Below, piece after piece: positions 1-11,048 of a DNA stretch of 64,000 bases. The position numbers and the translations under genes were made by a program. The first letter of the stretch is position 1; the number at the start of each line of letters is the position of its first letter. The notes beneath the pieces were generated by a model that made no database searches, was not told the DNA's origin, and worked only from the letters and a program-made list of their open reading frames with translations. The stretch is from Iris pallida (taxonomy: Eukaryota > Streptophyta > Magnoliopsida > Asparagales > Iridaceae): NCBI GenBank assembly GCA_029216955.1, contig JANAVB010015600.1, positions 37,508,153 through 37,572,152 on the forward strand, read 5' to 3'.

Positions 1-560
1 CTGCAACCCTTAAACCAAACAAGGACCGGGGTTGCAATCCTTCACCTGAATAGAAACCCGCCTTAATTACTATTGATAAGGTAACAAGACAATAAACGAA
101 GAGAGGACACAGAACTGCTCCGGAAGCCAGGTTACAACCCTTAAACCAAACAAGGACTGGGATTGTAACCCTTCGCCTGAACAGAACTGGACCCCTGATC
201 TTTATTGTTAAGGCCAGTATAAATAATCATGGTATTGAAGTAAAGGTAAAACATGACGAGCATGATAGGGGGTTACAATAAGACAATAAACGAAGAGAGG
301 ACACAGAACTGCTCCGGGAGCCAGGTTACAACCCTTAAACCAAACAAGGACCGGGGTTGTAACCCTTCGCCTGAACAGAACTGGACCCCTGATCTTTATT
401 GTTAAGGCGGGCACAATAAGCAGGACGATATATGATAAGATAACCATGAAACTATTCAGATAGCCAAGTTACAACCCTTAAACCAAACAAGGATCGGGGT
501 TGTAATCCTTCATCTGAACAGAACTTGGTATCACATCATTTATCGATACAAGAAATCATG
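1..560. repeat. Irregular tandem duplications in LTR H
   Basis: The block TTAAACCAAACAAGGA recurs starting at 10, 141, 335 and 478. A longer block (GAGAGGACACAGAACTGCTCC and flanks) is present near 96-160 and again near 290-350, 194 bp apart. A related single copy, in opposite orientation, is visible in LTR E near 7040 (GTCCTTGTTTGGTT). This is local amplification inside the LTR. Confidence 0.75.
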
Positions 561-1252
561 TCCTGATACAATCTTGTACAGGATCAGGATAAGACTAAGC
601 TGGAATAAACTTCATCCAATCAATCACGGCCAATCAAGAGTATGGCTTGATACTTTTAACTAACTAGGGTTATCACAGGCCTAGTTACTAGCAAGATGCA
701 ATGAGATTATCCCAACAGCCACAAGCCCTGCAGACCATCCGGTTATCCAGGTCGAATGTCTATTTAGGAAGAATGCAACACATGACTGTGTGTTGAAAAT
801 GTGCCCTACTCGTCGGTAGGCTACAAGTCCACTGAATGCGCCCAGATAACGAGATTGCCTGTAGCTGGAAATCTCTTCATGACTACTGAATCATTCTAGT
901 TAATTAGCCTTAGTCCATTTCAGTAGGTACCCGTGACCATGGTACTCAGAGATCCCCATCCTAGACATGATGCAAGACAGTACTAGTTTATTACAAACAC
1001 AATCGCCCACGGTGTCCAGGTATTTCATACTTGTCATGTCAGTTTACTTGTCAAGAGTGCGCCACAGCGAGCCACTATCGTGTTCTATTCTTACATTATC
1101 ATGAATGAGAAAGATTGTATAAAATAACTAATAACATATTCTTGAAGCCAAGGAAAAGATCTACAACTTCCATGTTGGGAGTTGGGAGAAATTCGAGCAA
1201 TAATTCAGTCAATTAGGACATATAACAGTTAGTAATAGTCAAAATATGCATT

Positions 1253-1745
1253 ATGCGGCCTATTCTGCGACATGCATGCAACTGCGACACCATATGCGCC
1301 TACTGCAACATGCACCTTAATGCGGCTCATGCGCGACATGATAGGCGCCTATCGCGATATGTGCCTCATGTGGCTCAACTGCGACATGATATGCGCCTAC
1401 AGCGACATGCGCCTCATTGCAACATGCGTCTACTGCGACATGCGCCTTCTGCGACATGATATGCGGCTACTGCGACATGCGCCTCATTGCAACATGCGCC
1501 TACTGCGATATGTACCTTCTGCGACATGATATGCGGCTACTGCGACATGCGCTTCATTGCAACATGCGCCTACTGCGACATGCGCCTTCTGCGACATGAT
1601 ATGCGGCTACTACGACATGCGCCTCATTGCAACATGCGCCTACTGTGACATGCGCCTTCTGCGACATGATATGCGGCTACTGCGACATGCACTTCATTGC
1701 AACATGTGCCTACTGCGACATGCGCCTTCTGCGACATGCTGTTCA
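1253..1745. repeat. 70-bp minisatellite built from about 23-bp subunits
   Basis: GCGACATGATATGCGGCTAC recurs at exactly 70-bp spacing (1451, 1521, 1591, 1661), with diverged units starting at 1381 and before. Each 70-bp unit is itself three copies of a 23-24 bp subunit of the form TGCGACATGCGCCT. On the LTR sense strand (minus) the subunit reads AGGCGCATGTCGCA, a variant of the GCCGCAT motif found elsewhere in the window. Cysteine- and histidine-rich ORFs across this tract are artefacts of the repeat. Confidence 0.9.
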
Positions 1746-2354
1746 TGCTGCAGATGAACATAGAAATGACCAGAAATTGTTTTGGCCATAACTTCCTCAT
1801 CCGAAGTCAAAATCAAGCGAAACAAAAGCCAAAACTGCATGAAATTGAATTCTCTACAACATAGAAACACTAGTTTTCGAAAATAACCAAGTTTTAGAGA
1901 TCAAAACCAAGAAAAACTAAAAAGTTTACAAACTTAGATCTACAAGAATCCATCCATCAAATCCAAAAATGTCAAGTTCTAAAGAGGCTTAGAATCAAGT
2001 AAGGAAGAGAATGGAACAATAAAACTTGAGATCCATCATGAAGCAAGTTTGTACTTGCCTAAGCTCTCTCTCTCTCTCTCTTCTTCCTGGTAGGTATAGA
2101 AGTAAATGCGGAGAAAAAGAAGAATAATGAAGAGAGAGAAAGAGGAGGGGTTAATAAATGGGGATGGTGGTGGTAGGTGAGGGTTTTCTTTTGGTTCATG
2201 ATAAACCCAAAAGCAAACCAAACCAAGCGAAGCCGAACCAAGCTAAGCCATAACCAATGACATGCCAAACAACCATGCAAGAAAATACGCAATACGAGTC
2301 AAGAATATGTACACGTATACCAAGATACGTAATACGAACTATAGGCATTAGAAG

Positions 2355-5063
2355 AAGGATGGGTCATCCAGATTGTGCATTGACTACATGAAGCTTATCG
2401 CGGCAACAGTGAAGAACAAGTATCCATTACCCAGGATCGATGACTTATTTGATCAGTTGAGTAGAGTTAGAGTTTTCTCCAAGATAGTTTTTTGTTCAGG
2501 GTATCATCAAGTGAGGGTTCGGAAGGAGGATATTCCCAAGACAGCATTCAGGTCAAAGTATGGGCATTATGAATTCTTAGTATTGCCGTTTGGTTTGACC
2601 AATGCTCTAGCAATATTTATGGATTTGATGAACCGTATCTTTATTCCATACTTAGATCAGTTTGTCGTTGTGTTTCTTGATGACATACTCGTATACTCTG
2701 CTAGTAAAGAGGAGCATGAAGACCACCTCAGGAAAGTGTTACAGGTTCTGAGAGAGAACCAGTTGTATGCCAAACTCAGCAAGTATGAGTTTTGTTCGGA
2801 TCACATTTCATTTTTGGGTTATATCATATTAGGAGCTGGAGTAGCCGTGGATCCCAAGAAGGTAGAAACAGTAGAGAGTTGGCCAGTACCCAAGACCGTA
2901 GCTGATGTGCGGAGTTTCTTGGGATTGGCAGGGTACTACAGAAGGTTCGTATCAGACTTTGCAAGGCTTTCAGCACCCATGACCCCCTTGACATGGAAGG
3001 ATGTACCATTCGTCTGGTCGACAGAATGCCAGGCATCATTTGAGACTTTAAAGCAGAAGTTGATATCAGCACCTATTCTTACATTGCCAGTTGGACCCGG
3101 AGGTTTTACTGTATATTGTGATGCATCAGGTAAAGGACTTGGATTTATCCTCATGCAACATGGGAAGGTGATAGCATACGCATCTAGGCAACTTCGAGAC
3201 CACAAAAAGAATTATCCAACTCATGACTTGGAGTTGGCAGCAGTAGTATTTGCTTTGAAGCTATAGAGGCATTACTTGTATGATGACCGAGTGGACATGT
3301 ACACAGATCATAAAAGTCTGAAGTATATCTTTACTCAGAAGGAGCTGAACATGAGGCAGAGAAGATGGTTAGAGCTGATCAAGGATTACGACGTGGAGCT
3401 TCAGTATCATCCAGGCAAGGCTAATGTGGTAGCAGACGCTCTTAGTAGGAGAGGCGGCACATTTATGTTGACAACCCAAAAGCATATCTTAGAAGACCTT
3501 CAGGAGATGGGCATCGAGGTTATACTTCCTAGTGATGTAGGAATTCTGGCAAGTCTACAAGTTCAATCTGACTTGGTAGACAAGATCAAGGCAGCTCAGG
3601 CATAGGACCCAAGGATTCAGAAGCTTAGGACAGAATGTGAGTCAGGACTCAGGAAGGAGATGAAAATCTATGAAGATGGTACACTTAGGTTTGGATCGCG
3701 TCTATGTGTGCCTAGCGGAGATAGTAGACAAGAAGTTATGGCAGAAGCTCACAGTTCTCAGTATTCTATACACCCTGGAGGGACCAAGATGTACCAAGAT
3801 ATCAAGTAGCACTTCTGGTGGAATGGAATAAAAAGGGAGATAGCTAGATTTGTTTCCTATTGCTTGATATGTCAGCAAGTGAAGGCAGAACAGCAGAGGC
3901 CAGCTGGATTATTGCAACCGCTTTCTATTCCAGAATGGAAATGGGAACATATTACAATGGACTTTATAACTGGTTTACCGAGGCCACCAAGTGGTAAAGA
4001 TTCTATTTAGGTGATAGTAGATCGACTTACAAAGGTAGCACACTTTCTTCCTTTCAGAGTAGGGCAATCTACAGAAAAGTTGGCAGAGTTGTATATGCAA
4101 CAGATAGTCAGGCAATATAGAGTCCCTGTCATTATTGTGTCGGACAGAGATACTCGTTTCACATCACATTTTTGGAAGAGTCTACATCATAGCCTGGGTA
4201 TCAAGTTAAGATTTAGTATGGCTTACCATCCACAAACAGACGGGCAATCAGAAAGAACAATTCAGACCTTAGAAGACATGTTGCGAGCTTGCATCCTAGA
4301 TTTTAGAGGATCTTAGGAGAGCCACCTGCACTTAGTCGAGTTTTCGTACAACAACAGTTATCAAGCTAGTATCCAGATGGTGCCATTTGAAGCACTATAT
4401 GGTAAGAAGTGTAGGTCGCCACTAGCATGGGATGATATCAGGGAGAGGAAGATGCTAGGCCCAGAAATGATTGTCCAGACAGTTGAATTGGTTAAGGGAA
4501 TTAGAGAGCGACTTTGAGTTGTGCAGGATAGACATCGTCATTGGGCAGACCAGCATCGTAGGACGCTAGAGTTTTCTGTTGGAGACCACATGTTCTTGCG
4601 GATCTTACCTATCCGTGGGGTCATTAGATTTAGCGTTCACGGGAAATTGAGTCCGCGATACGTGGGCCCATTTTCTATCCTTGATAGGATAGGCGATGTT
4701 GCTTATCATTTATCCGTTCCACCTTCGTTACGAGAGGTGCATGACGTATTTCATGTATCTCAGTTGCGAAGGTATGTATCGGACCCAAGCCATATCCTTG
4801 ATCATTCTGAGCTGGTTGTTGGTACCAACTTGTCTTATGAGGAGCAGCCGGTGTCCATTTTGGACCGAAGAGAGAAGATACTCAAGAATCGAACAATTAG
4901 CCTTGTCCAGGTTGCTTGGGGTCATCACTCTTTAGGGGAGTCAATGTGGGAACGTGAGGATGATATCCGATCACGGTATCCGCACCTGTTTGACCCACAA
5001 GGTATACCTCTTTCTGTATACCTTGATTTTTTTAACTCTTCATGCTTGTCACATTATGAGTAG
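2355..5063 (+). pseudogene. Pol fragment of E: RT, RNase H, integrase, chromodomain
   Basis: The reading frame enters at the RT motif [12 protein letters not shown] and keeps one frame to the stop at 5063. RT includes the LPFGLTNA motif and the catalytic block FLDDILVYS near 2680. RNase H ends with [15 protein letters not shown] near 3440. Integrase follows: a zinc-binding region with CLICQQVKAEQ near 3870, the catalytic core with DFITGLPRP near 3965, VSDRDTRFTSHFW near 4140 and HPQTDGQSERTIQ near 4230. The C-terminal domain and chromodomain occupy about 4600-4995. Six in-frame stops break it (3264, 3603, 3807, 4008, 4314, 4515), with no frameshift. By family comparison each stop replaces Trp, Gln or Arg, as expected from C-to-T or G-to-A change. 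It cannot encode a full protein. Confidence 0.92.
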
Positions 5064-5218
5064 AATTGCTTGGTGTCGTCGATAGTTAAACATAGATATG
5101 TTACTTGCTGTTGACATTGTGAAATGATTTCTTGCTCCAAATTGCTTATGCTTAGATTAGTTTAGCTTTGATGTTCCTATCCTGCTTGGATTTGGAATTC
5201 CGAGGACGAAATTTTTCT

Positions 5219-5232
5219 AAGGAGGGTAGAGA
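5219..5232 (+). other. Polypurine tract of E
   Basis: AAGGAGGGTAGAGA lies directly before the LTR start TGTCAC. The upstream sequence CCGAGGACGAAATTTTTCTAA is the usual leader to the polypurine tract in Tekay/Del elements. It would prime plus-strand DNA synthesis. Confidence 0.85.
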
Positions 5233-5967
5233 TGTCACTTCCCGTTCCCAGAATACGTATTTTTATACAAGTACTGCTTTAATATAATTATTTAATATTT
5301 ATCATGTATTGTTCTGTATTTAAATTCTTTTAATTTTATGTTAATTAATTTTCTACAATTTTAATTTTTTGTATTTTACTTTCTGCTTTTATACTCTGCT
5401 TTAGCTTTGCTTTGGGTTCGGCTTGGATTGGTTCAAGTATGTTGGTTCATCATGAACCGAAACAAACCCCCCTACCACCACCTCTTCATTTAAAGCCCCA
5501 CTCCCTTTCTCTTTCTTCATTACTTCACCATTACTCTTCTTCTTCCTCATAAACTCTTTCCCACCTACCAGCCGTCTAGGCAAGTGCCAACTTGGTTCTT
5601 GATGGATCACCATTTTTGTTGTTCCATTATCTTCCTCTCAGGATTTTTAGATACTTTAGTACTTAGCATTTTCAATTTCCATGGCTCATTTCTTGTAAAT
5701 CTAAGTTTAATGCATTTTCGGATTTCTTAGGTTTTGATCAAGTAACTTTGTTATTTTTCAAGTTTTGATGGTTCCATGTTGTAGAGAATTTCGTTCTACC
5801 CCATTATGACCTATGGAAGTCCAGTTTTGGGCTTGGAATGAAGGAATTAGGGAGCTCGGAAGCAATGGCTTCCCATGGTTCTCCTTCTCAGAAAAGTGGA
5901 GAAGAAGAACAGTGCTTGACCATGGGCGCATGTTGTCCGTAGCCTCATGAGACCCCTTTTATTTCTA

Positions 5968-6095
5968 GCTGCATAGGGCTTTGCTAAATTTAGCCGCATT
6001 GACTATTTTGTTCCGGTCGCATAGAATCACCCTTGCCCAGCCGCATGTAAACCATTCATTCCTAGCCGCATGAATTAATAATTTTTCAGCAGCAT
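5968..6095 (+). repeat. GCCGCAT array, about 24-bp spacing (LTR E)
   Basis: Six motif copies (GCTGCAT, GCCGCAT, GTCGCAT, GCCGCAT, GCCGCAT, GCAGCAT) start at 5968, 5993, 6016, 6040, 6065 and 6089. The spacings are 25, 23, 24, 25 and 24. Spacer sequences are not alike, so this is a phased motif rather than a simple tandem repeat. Confidence 0.85.
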
Positions 6096-7211
6096 GAATG
6101 CTAGCCATAATACCTTTTTGGCTGATTCTTGTTTCAAATTGACATTGATTGACATTTGATTGACATTTATTACCATTGATTGATTGACTTGGCATTTATT
6201 AACATTAATTATTGTCTTGACATTAATAAACAGGGATTGTTATCTTGATTTAGTAAATTGATCATGCGTTCCTAATTGGAACTAAAAGTCTGCTAGTCAT
6301 CTTATTGAATTGAATGAATGAGATACGTTCATATCATAAACTATTGTAATCGACTGGCTGATCCTGAATATTGGCATACAGACACATGTAGGTTTTCAAT
6401 TTATTTATTTATTTTACAGAAACAGCATGTGTACTTTATGGTCAAGGCATGATTATTCTGTGGTTAGTTTTGATTGTTGCATTACGCTATGTAAGACCAA
6501 CAACCTAACCGCACGGGTATCATTGTAGAGTTGTACATATCGTACCCCGTACGAAAGTACTCATTTGAAAGACCATGATCTACGGCATGGGATTTTGTTT
6601 AACATAGAGGCTATTAAGATAAATAAAATAATGATCGCATGGTGAGAACGGATTCTCGAGTTCTTACATGGCATCCCACTTCGGGACTATTAAGTGCTCG
6701 ACAGGCCGGCTAGTTCCCACATATACTACAAATCTATCACACGGGCAGGAAGCGGTATCTGCTTATATTATTTAATTGTACATGGTATACTAACGACTAA
6801 CGTCCCGCTGGGACTCGTCTAAATACATGATTGGCGCAATTAATTGATTGGATAGACTAGCCTTGCTTGCACATAGTAAGAACTGAGGAATCCTCTATTG
6901 CATAATTCTAGGTTAACTTGGAACTCACAGTAGCAAGCCGTAGTAGTCGTATGGCCGTTTAAATTGGTTTGTTTGTGTACTGTACCTTCTCTGTTACCTA
7001 ACTGAGACGATCAGAATGTCAGGACATGACGGGCCAACTTCTGTCCTTGTTTGGTTGGGAGGTTGGTTCGAAGTGTCGTGATGTTATGTGAATCCTAGTA
7101 GATAGCAGAGATCTATTATCATATTCTCTTATTACTGGCTTCATTCCTCATATCGTGCACCCTTGCGGTACTTGCTATTAGAGGTCTAACCTCTCTGGTT
7201 TTGCATGGCCA

Positions 7212-7271
7212 GATTTAGAGCCGGTCCCCGAGGATCCAGCTTACTTCTACCTCCAGGATGGTCAATACTAG
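7212..7271 (+). other. Conserved LTR micro-ORF tail (E)
   Basis: The open stretch reads DLEPVPEDPAYFYLQDGQY and then a stop. The micro-ORF of LTR D has ELDPQEDPALAEDIP at a similar place near the LTR 3' end. In a transcript this would lie in the leader downstream of R. Whether it is translated is unknown. Confidence 0.4.
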
Positions 7272-7646
7272 AGAGATGATCGTAGGAGGACTCGAGTGGG
7301 TTCCTTACTTTCCCGCTCGTTTTGTGAATTACTTTATACTTTGCCGTTTGGCACCGACATGTTAGTCGGATTATCTTGTACCTACTTTTGCATAATTATA
7401 ACTAAGTCAGGCTGCAGCTGATAAACAATTGTGTATACTTTACTATATCTTCTGGCTATGTTTTGTAAAGCCTGATATCAAGAACATTTTGACTGAGCGT
7501 TTGGGACGCCTTACTACTTTATCTCACATGTTCTCTGTTACTGTTTCTTGCTTGAATGATTGAGACAATAGATGTGAAGTGACTATAGTGAGACTTTCAT
7601 GTTCTCTGTTACATGTTCTCCAGTATTCTGGTTCAGGGGCGTGACA

Positions 7647-8724
7647 GTCTTGCTTTGCTTCCCGCGAGGGTCTGTGCCACTGGACGGGGTCTACGGGACT
7701 TTGTTAGAAATACGATGACTCCTGACGGCAGAGCGAACTTCGCCCGAATCGAACTTCTGTATCATTTCCTGATGGGACGGCTGCTACTACAATCTCCTAC
7801 CCTGATGAATGCTGTGCCAGTAGCGGACTCTTTGGCGGAAGACGCCTTTCTTCACAGATTCCGTGATGCAGATTGGGTCGTCACTAGTGTACCTGCTTGC
7901 AGAAAGGCTTTAAGCTACTTGCAGAACTATGAGTTCTTCAGGGTATCCCTCCATACGACAGCGGTAATACAAGAGATATCTTGGTGGATGAGGGTTTTCA
8001 TGCCACTAGTTTGACCGCTGGGGTATTTCACTGGCTTGAGTCTATCAGACTGTTGCATCTCTTGCTCAGAAACAAGAACCATGCCTATCTGGAGCCATAC
8101 CTACCGAGTCCTTTCGTACGGCAGTTTGGCTACGGCCAGCTCCTTTTGGGAAATGCTAGCCCGTATTTGGAGTCAATAGGTAGCTTAATTGACGGGATGC
8201 GTACCTGGATGTATTACAACGCCGGATGCACTGGGACAATCTTCACGCTGCCCTTGGATAAGCCTGAAACCCACCTGTGCTATGTTTCTACCAAATTTTA
8301 TGTTCAGATCAATACTTTTTATCCTCGGTATGATTGTGAACAAAGCTTGATATTGGGGACTCGGTTTGGCCCCCTATTGTAACACGTGCTCAAAAGCCAC
8401 CGAAGGGTCGTAAGAAGGAGAGTGCTCCTCCAACCGTGAAGCCAGCCGCAGTACCACGGCCGAAAGCTATCCTTAGGGAGCCAGTAGTGCCTCCAAAGGA
8501 GGACACAAAAGATGATGAGTATGATCCCCTCAACCCTCCTCAGAAGAGGAAAGCTTCCACTGAATTGGCCCAGGCGCCAACTTTAAAGATGAAAAAGAAG
8601 ACTGTCGCCATAAGGAGAGGCAAGGAAGTAGGTGCTGGCTCTCCTCATTTGAGAAGGTCTTCCCGGCAAACTGGAAGAAGAGGAACGGCGTCGCGGGTTA
8701 TTACTGTTCGGGAGGTAGATTCCC
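7647..8724 (+). pseudogene. X: plant mobile domain (PMD) gene, C-terminal fragment
   Basis: The translation aligns with the C-terminal half of the PMD gene in element C: LLPARVC against LLPAMVC, RIELLYHFLMG against RIELPYHYLMG, and YLEPYLPSPFVRQFGYGQLLL against YLEPYLPSRFSRQFGYSQLFL. The last block is the hallmark RQFG region of PMD proteins. Two frameshifts break it, near 7960 and near 8370. A basic, proline-rich tail (KRKASTELAQAP, RRSSRQTGRR) follows to 8724, as in C. The left end is cut by LTR E and the right end by the CACTA terminus at 8725. By analogy with C it was the antisense passenger gene of an older minus-strand Tat element, though no other part of that element is visible. A host PMD gene remnant is the alternative. 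Confidence 0.8.
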
Positions 8725-9264
8725 CACTACAAAAAACAGACTTTTAGCGACGGCAGGATCCGTCGCTAAAGTCATTTTTCTGTCGCTAAAGCCAAATAAC
8801 GACATATCAACGACAGAAATGGTTTGTCGAAAAATCATGTGTCGCTAATTTAAATCAGTCGCTAGTTTGTCGGAAATAGCGACTGATTAGTGACGCATTT
8901 AGCGACACGCTATTTATTGGAAAATACGACGTAATAGCGACGAAAACTCTGTCGCTATAGTTACCGATAAACTACCGACGTCGCAGCGACATAATTCAGC
9001 ATGAGAGTAGCGACGGGCTAGCGACGAAAAATTACGTCGCTAAGATGTTTCCGATACGCTTTTGGTGTCAGACAGGAACATAGCGACGGAATAGTAAGTA
9101 AAATTTACGTCGCTATGCAGTTGCTTTACTGGAATATAATATTTTCCAGAACCTTAGCGACGGAAACTACAGTCGCTATTCTGTCGGTAGCCTGCAAAGT
9201 AAATTTTCCAAGCATGTAGCAACAAAAAAATTGTCGTTGTTCCATCGCTAGACTGCAATGTTCC
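8725..9264. mobile_element. G (left part): CACTA transposon terminus and subterminal repeats
   Basis: CACTACAAAAAA at 8725 is the classic terminal inverted repeat start of CACTA (En/Spm) transposons. It is followed by about 500 bp crowded with TAGCGACGG/CCGTCGCTA motifs in both orientations, the subterminal repeats that the transposase binds in this superfamily. The preceding CCC may be one copy of the 3-bp TSD. The element is interrupted at 9264 by Tat element B and resumes at 59567. There is no coding sequence in this part. Because the transposase fragment at 60166 lies on the minus strand, this is the 3' end of G. Confidence 0.85.
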
Positions 9265-10614
9265 TGTTTGCCATGAATTATAAAAGAACAGAACAATTAT
9301 ATCGGAGGAATGGACTTTTACTTCACAATACAAACTTACTTGTACAAAGAAAGCCTAGAGACGAAAACCTAGGTATAGTAATCTAAGTACAATTATTTAT
9401 TTTAGATTCTGGGGGGTGACGGTAGAGGCTCGGGAAAGTGACGGCAGCTCTGGCTTACTCCTTGGACGATCGGATGCAGCCTTGGCTCCGGAGAAGAAAT
9501 GCTCTCAGGATACCCTCTGTGTGGGCCTTTGTCTCTTTGCTCTCTCTCTTCAAGTCTCTCCAGGTGCTCTTCAAAAAAGTCCTCTCTCGCAAGGGAATGG
9601 CACCTTGCTATTTATAGGAGTGGGATGCGATCATTAGGGGTTGCAATGATTGCCTCCTTGAGAAGTCGGTGGTTAAAGATAAATTAATCTGGGCCATTAA
9701 TTCTGATTGTAGCAAATCTAGGCAATTTAATGTGGATTGCATCAAATCTCTGTGGGCAATTAATAATGATTGCCATAAATCCTCATGATTTGTTATGCCA
9801 CGCCACGTGTTCAATTTGCATGATTGTAAATGATCTGATTTGATCCCAGTAATTATGAGGATGGCACTAAACCCGGTTATTGGGATTTGTTGATGAATCT
9901 TGATCGATTTAATGCCACGTGTCCTACCATTATTATGCTGCTAGCTGTAGGGACGCAGAAAAAACGAATCTTCTGCCACGTGTCTTAACCGCGAGCCACA
10001 TAGAAAATCCAAACCGTATGAGGATTATTCCCTACTGAGCCGCATAAGACTGGCCACGTATCAAGGCTGCTTGGGCGTGGCCTTTGAACATTTGAACTGT
10101 ATGGAGATGATCTGAGCCGCATGAGCGTAGGCGACCGCATGATGGGTGGCTTCTCAGTGAGCCGCATGAAGATAGTCCTCGTGAGCCGCATAGGGTAGAC
10201 TCTGCCTGAGCCGCATGAGGTGGACTCTACCTGAGCCGCATGGGGTGGCCTCTGCCTGAGCCGTATGCGACTGTCCACGTGTCAAGGCCGCATGAAGGAT
10301 TTTGGGGTTTGTGTCAGAGATTTCCTTCGTTTCTCTAGGAGTCTATCATTATGACAGAGTCTTTATGGCAGCTTTATGTCAGAGCCGTCAGTTCTCCTTT
10401 ATGTCAGAGCATTAGATAGGGCCTTTGCTTAATGGCCAATTGTAGAAGCGAACCGCAGAAGGCCACGTGGTGTTGCTTGAGCCGCATGTCCAAGTTGGTG
10501 ACTTTTGAACCGCATGATGTTCTTGAGCCGCATGAAGCTCGTCTGTTTTTGAACCGCATGGGTTTTCCTGTTCTGAGCCGCATGGGCAATCATGTTCTTT
10601 TCCATGCTTCTACA
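9265..10614 (-). repeat. 3' LTR of B
   Basis: Sense-strand start TGTAGAAGCATGG is at 10614 and end GGCAAACA at 9265; the length is 1350 bp. It contains the TATA box in GCTATTTATAGG near 9608, several G-box or ACGTG-type sites (for example near 9797, 9916 and 10271), and the GCCGCAT array at 10096-10266. ORFs called across it are LTR artefacts. Confidence 0.92.
10096..10266. repeat. GCCGCAT array, about 25-bp spacing (LTR B)
   Basis: Motif starts are at 10096 (ACTGTAT), 10116, 10134 (ACCGCAT), 10161, 10185, 10210, 10235 and 10260 (GCCGTAT). The last five are spaced 24, 25, 25 and 25 bp. The same array is present in the 5' LTR near 59040-59230. In LTR sense orientation the motif reads ATGCGGCTCA. 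Confidence 0.9.
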
Positions 10615-10632
10615 AGACCCGCTTCAAAGTTT
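10615..10632 (-). other. Polypurine tract of B
   Basis: On the minus strand the sequence TTTGAAGCGGGTCT lies immediately upstream of the 3' LTR start. The matching tract in A is TTTGAAGGGGGTCC, so B carries a pyrimidine interruption, probably a later mutation. Confidence 0.75.
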
Positions 10633-10953
10633 TTAATTTGCAAAATTGAAATACTTTGATTAAGAAGCATGGCTATGTGAGCTCTGCTGGCCTCATAGGA
10701 TGCTCTGGCCGTATGAATTTCCTAGCCGCATGGGCTCCCTGCCACGTGTGCGTGTCATTAATTGCCTTTAATTCGTTTTAGAGCCGTATTTTGGGGAATC
10801 CCAAGGGTCGGTTCATTAAATCTTTGGATTTTATGCCCTGGGTGAATCTCTTTTATGAGAGAGGGGGCAAAATTCGAGGAGTCGGTTTTATTTTGCCTGC
10901 AGCACACGACCCGAAGCGGTTATTGGTCTACGTGCCCCCCTCTTTTGTCCTCC

Positions 10954-10963
10954 TATAAATAAG
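10954..10963 (+). promoter_or_regulatory. TATA box of the antisense gene in B
   Basis: TATAAATAAG lies 95 bp upstream of the antisense ATG at 11049 and points toward it. Equivalent TATA boxes precede the antisense genes of A and C at similar distance, so the gene appears to have its own promoter. The preceding stretch 10633-10950 contains no gene; it holds a few scattered GCCGCAT and ACGTG motifs. Confidence 0.65.
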
Positions 10964-11048
10964 AGGAATTAAGATAAGAAACTTCTTTACTCTCTCCTTC
11001 AATTCAAACCTTTCATGCCCCAATTGTCATCCTCTTCTTCGATCACCG

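Larger units (their letters stand above)
1..2345 (-). mobile_element. H: inverted Tekay-type LTR fragment
   Basis: Read on the minus strand, 1750-2290 resembles the plus-strand LTR at 5400-5830 of element E. Shared blocks include the promoter-proximal GGTTCGGCTT..ATCATGAACC stretch, the CTACCACCACC run, and GTTGTAGAGAAT. The piece therefore belongs to the same LTR family but lies in opposite orientation. It holds the irregular duplications at 1-560 and the minisatellite at 1253-1745. Its LTR start (TG end) should lie about 180 bp further right but is missing, so it is truncated near 2345, where reverse transcriptase sequence of E begins abruptly. I see no TSD and no coding region. Small ORFs here are repeat translations. 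Confidence 0.7.
2346..7646 (+). mobile_element. E: 3' half of a Ty3/gypsy chromovirus (Tekay/Del type)
   Basis: The remnant starts inside reverse transcriptase and runs through RNase H, integrase and chromodomain, then the polypurine tract and a complete-looking 3' LTR. Gag, protease and the 5' LTR are absent. The right LTR end is GGGGCGTGACA at 7646, and the flank GTCTT would be one TSD copy. The left copy is outside the window or deleted. To the right the element abuts the PMD gene fragment 7647-8724, so E seems to have inserted into that gene. The lineage call rests on the integrase C-terminus (SPRYVGPFSILDRIGDVAYHL) and the terminal chromodomain-like WEREDDIRSRYPHLF, both typical of Tekay/Del. 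Confidence 0.85.
5233..7646 (+). repeat. 3' LTR of E (2.4 kb)
   Basis: The LTR starts TGTCACTTCCCG just after the polypurine tract and ends GGGGCGTGACA, giving the terminal inverted repeat TGTCAC/GTGACA. Its length of 2414 bp fits Tekay LTRs. It contains a GCCGCAT array (5968-6095). Near the end, a short open stretch at 7212-7271 ends in a stop and resembles the tail of the micro-ORF in LTR D. No larger coding region is present. Confidence 0.85.

Noticed and set aside
1381..1740. Regular repeats that could suggest a CRISPR array
   Set aside because: The units are contiguous without unique spacers and lie in a plant LTR. The 24-bp phased motifs are too short and degenerate as well.
1253..1757. 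Overlapping ORFs rich in Cys, His and Arg (up to 85 codons)
   Set aside because: They translate the 70-bp minisatellite in several frames and have no counterpart in the related LTR E.
9416..10659. Several ORFs of 60-97 codons in LTR B
   Set aside because: They lie in both LTR copies with frame differences and match only the LTR motif repeats.
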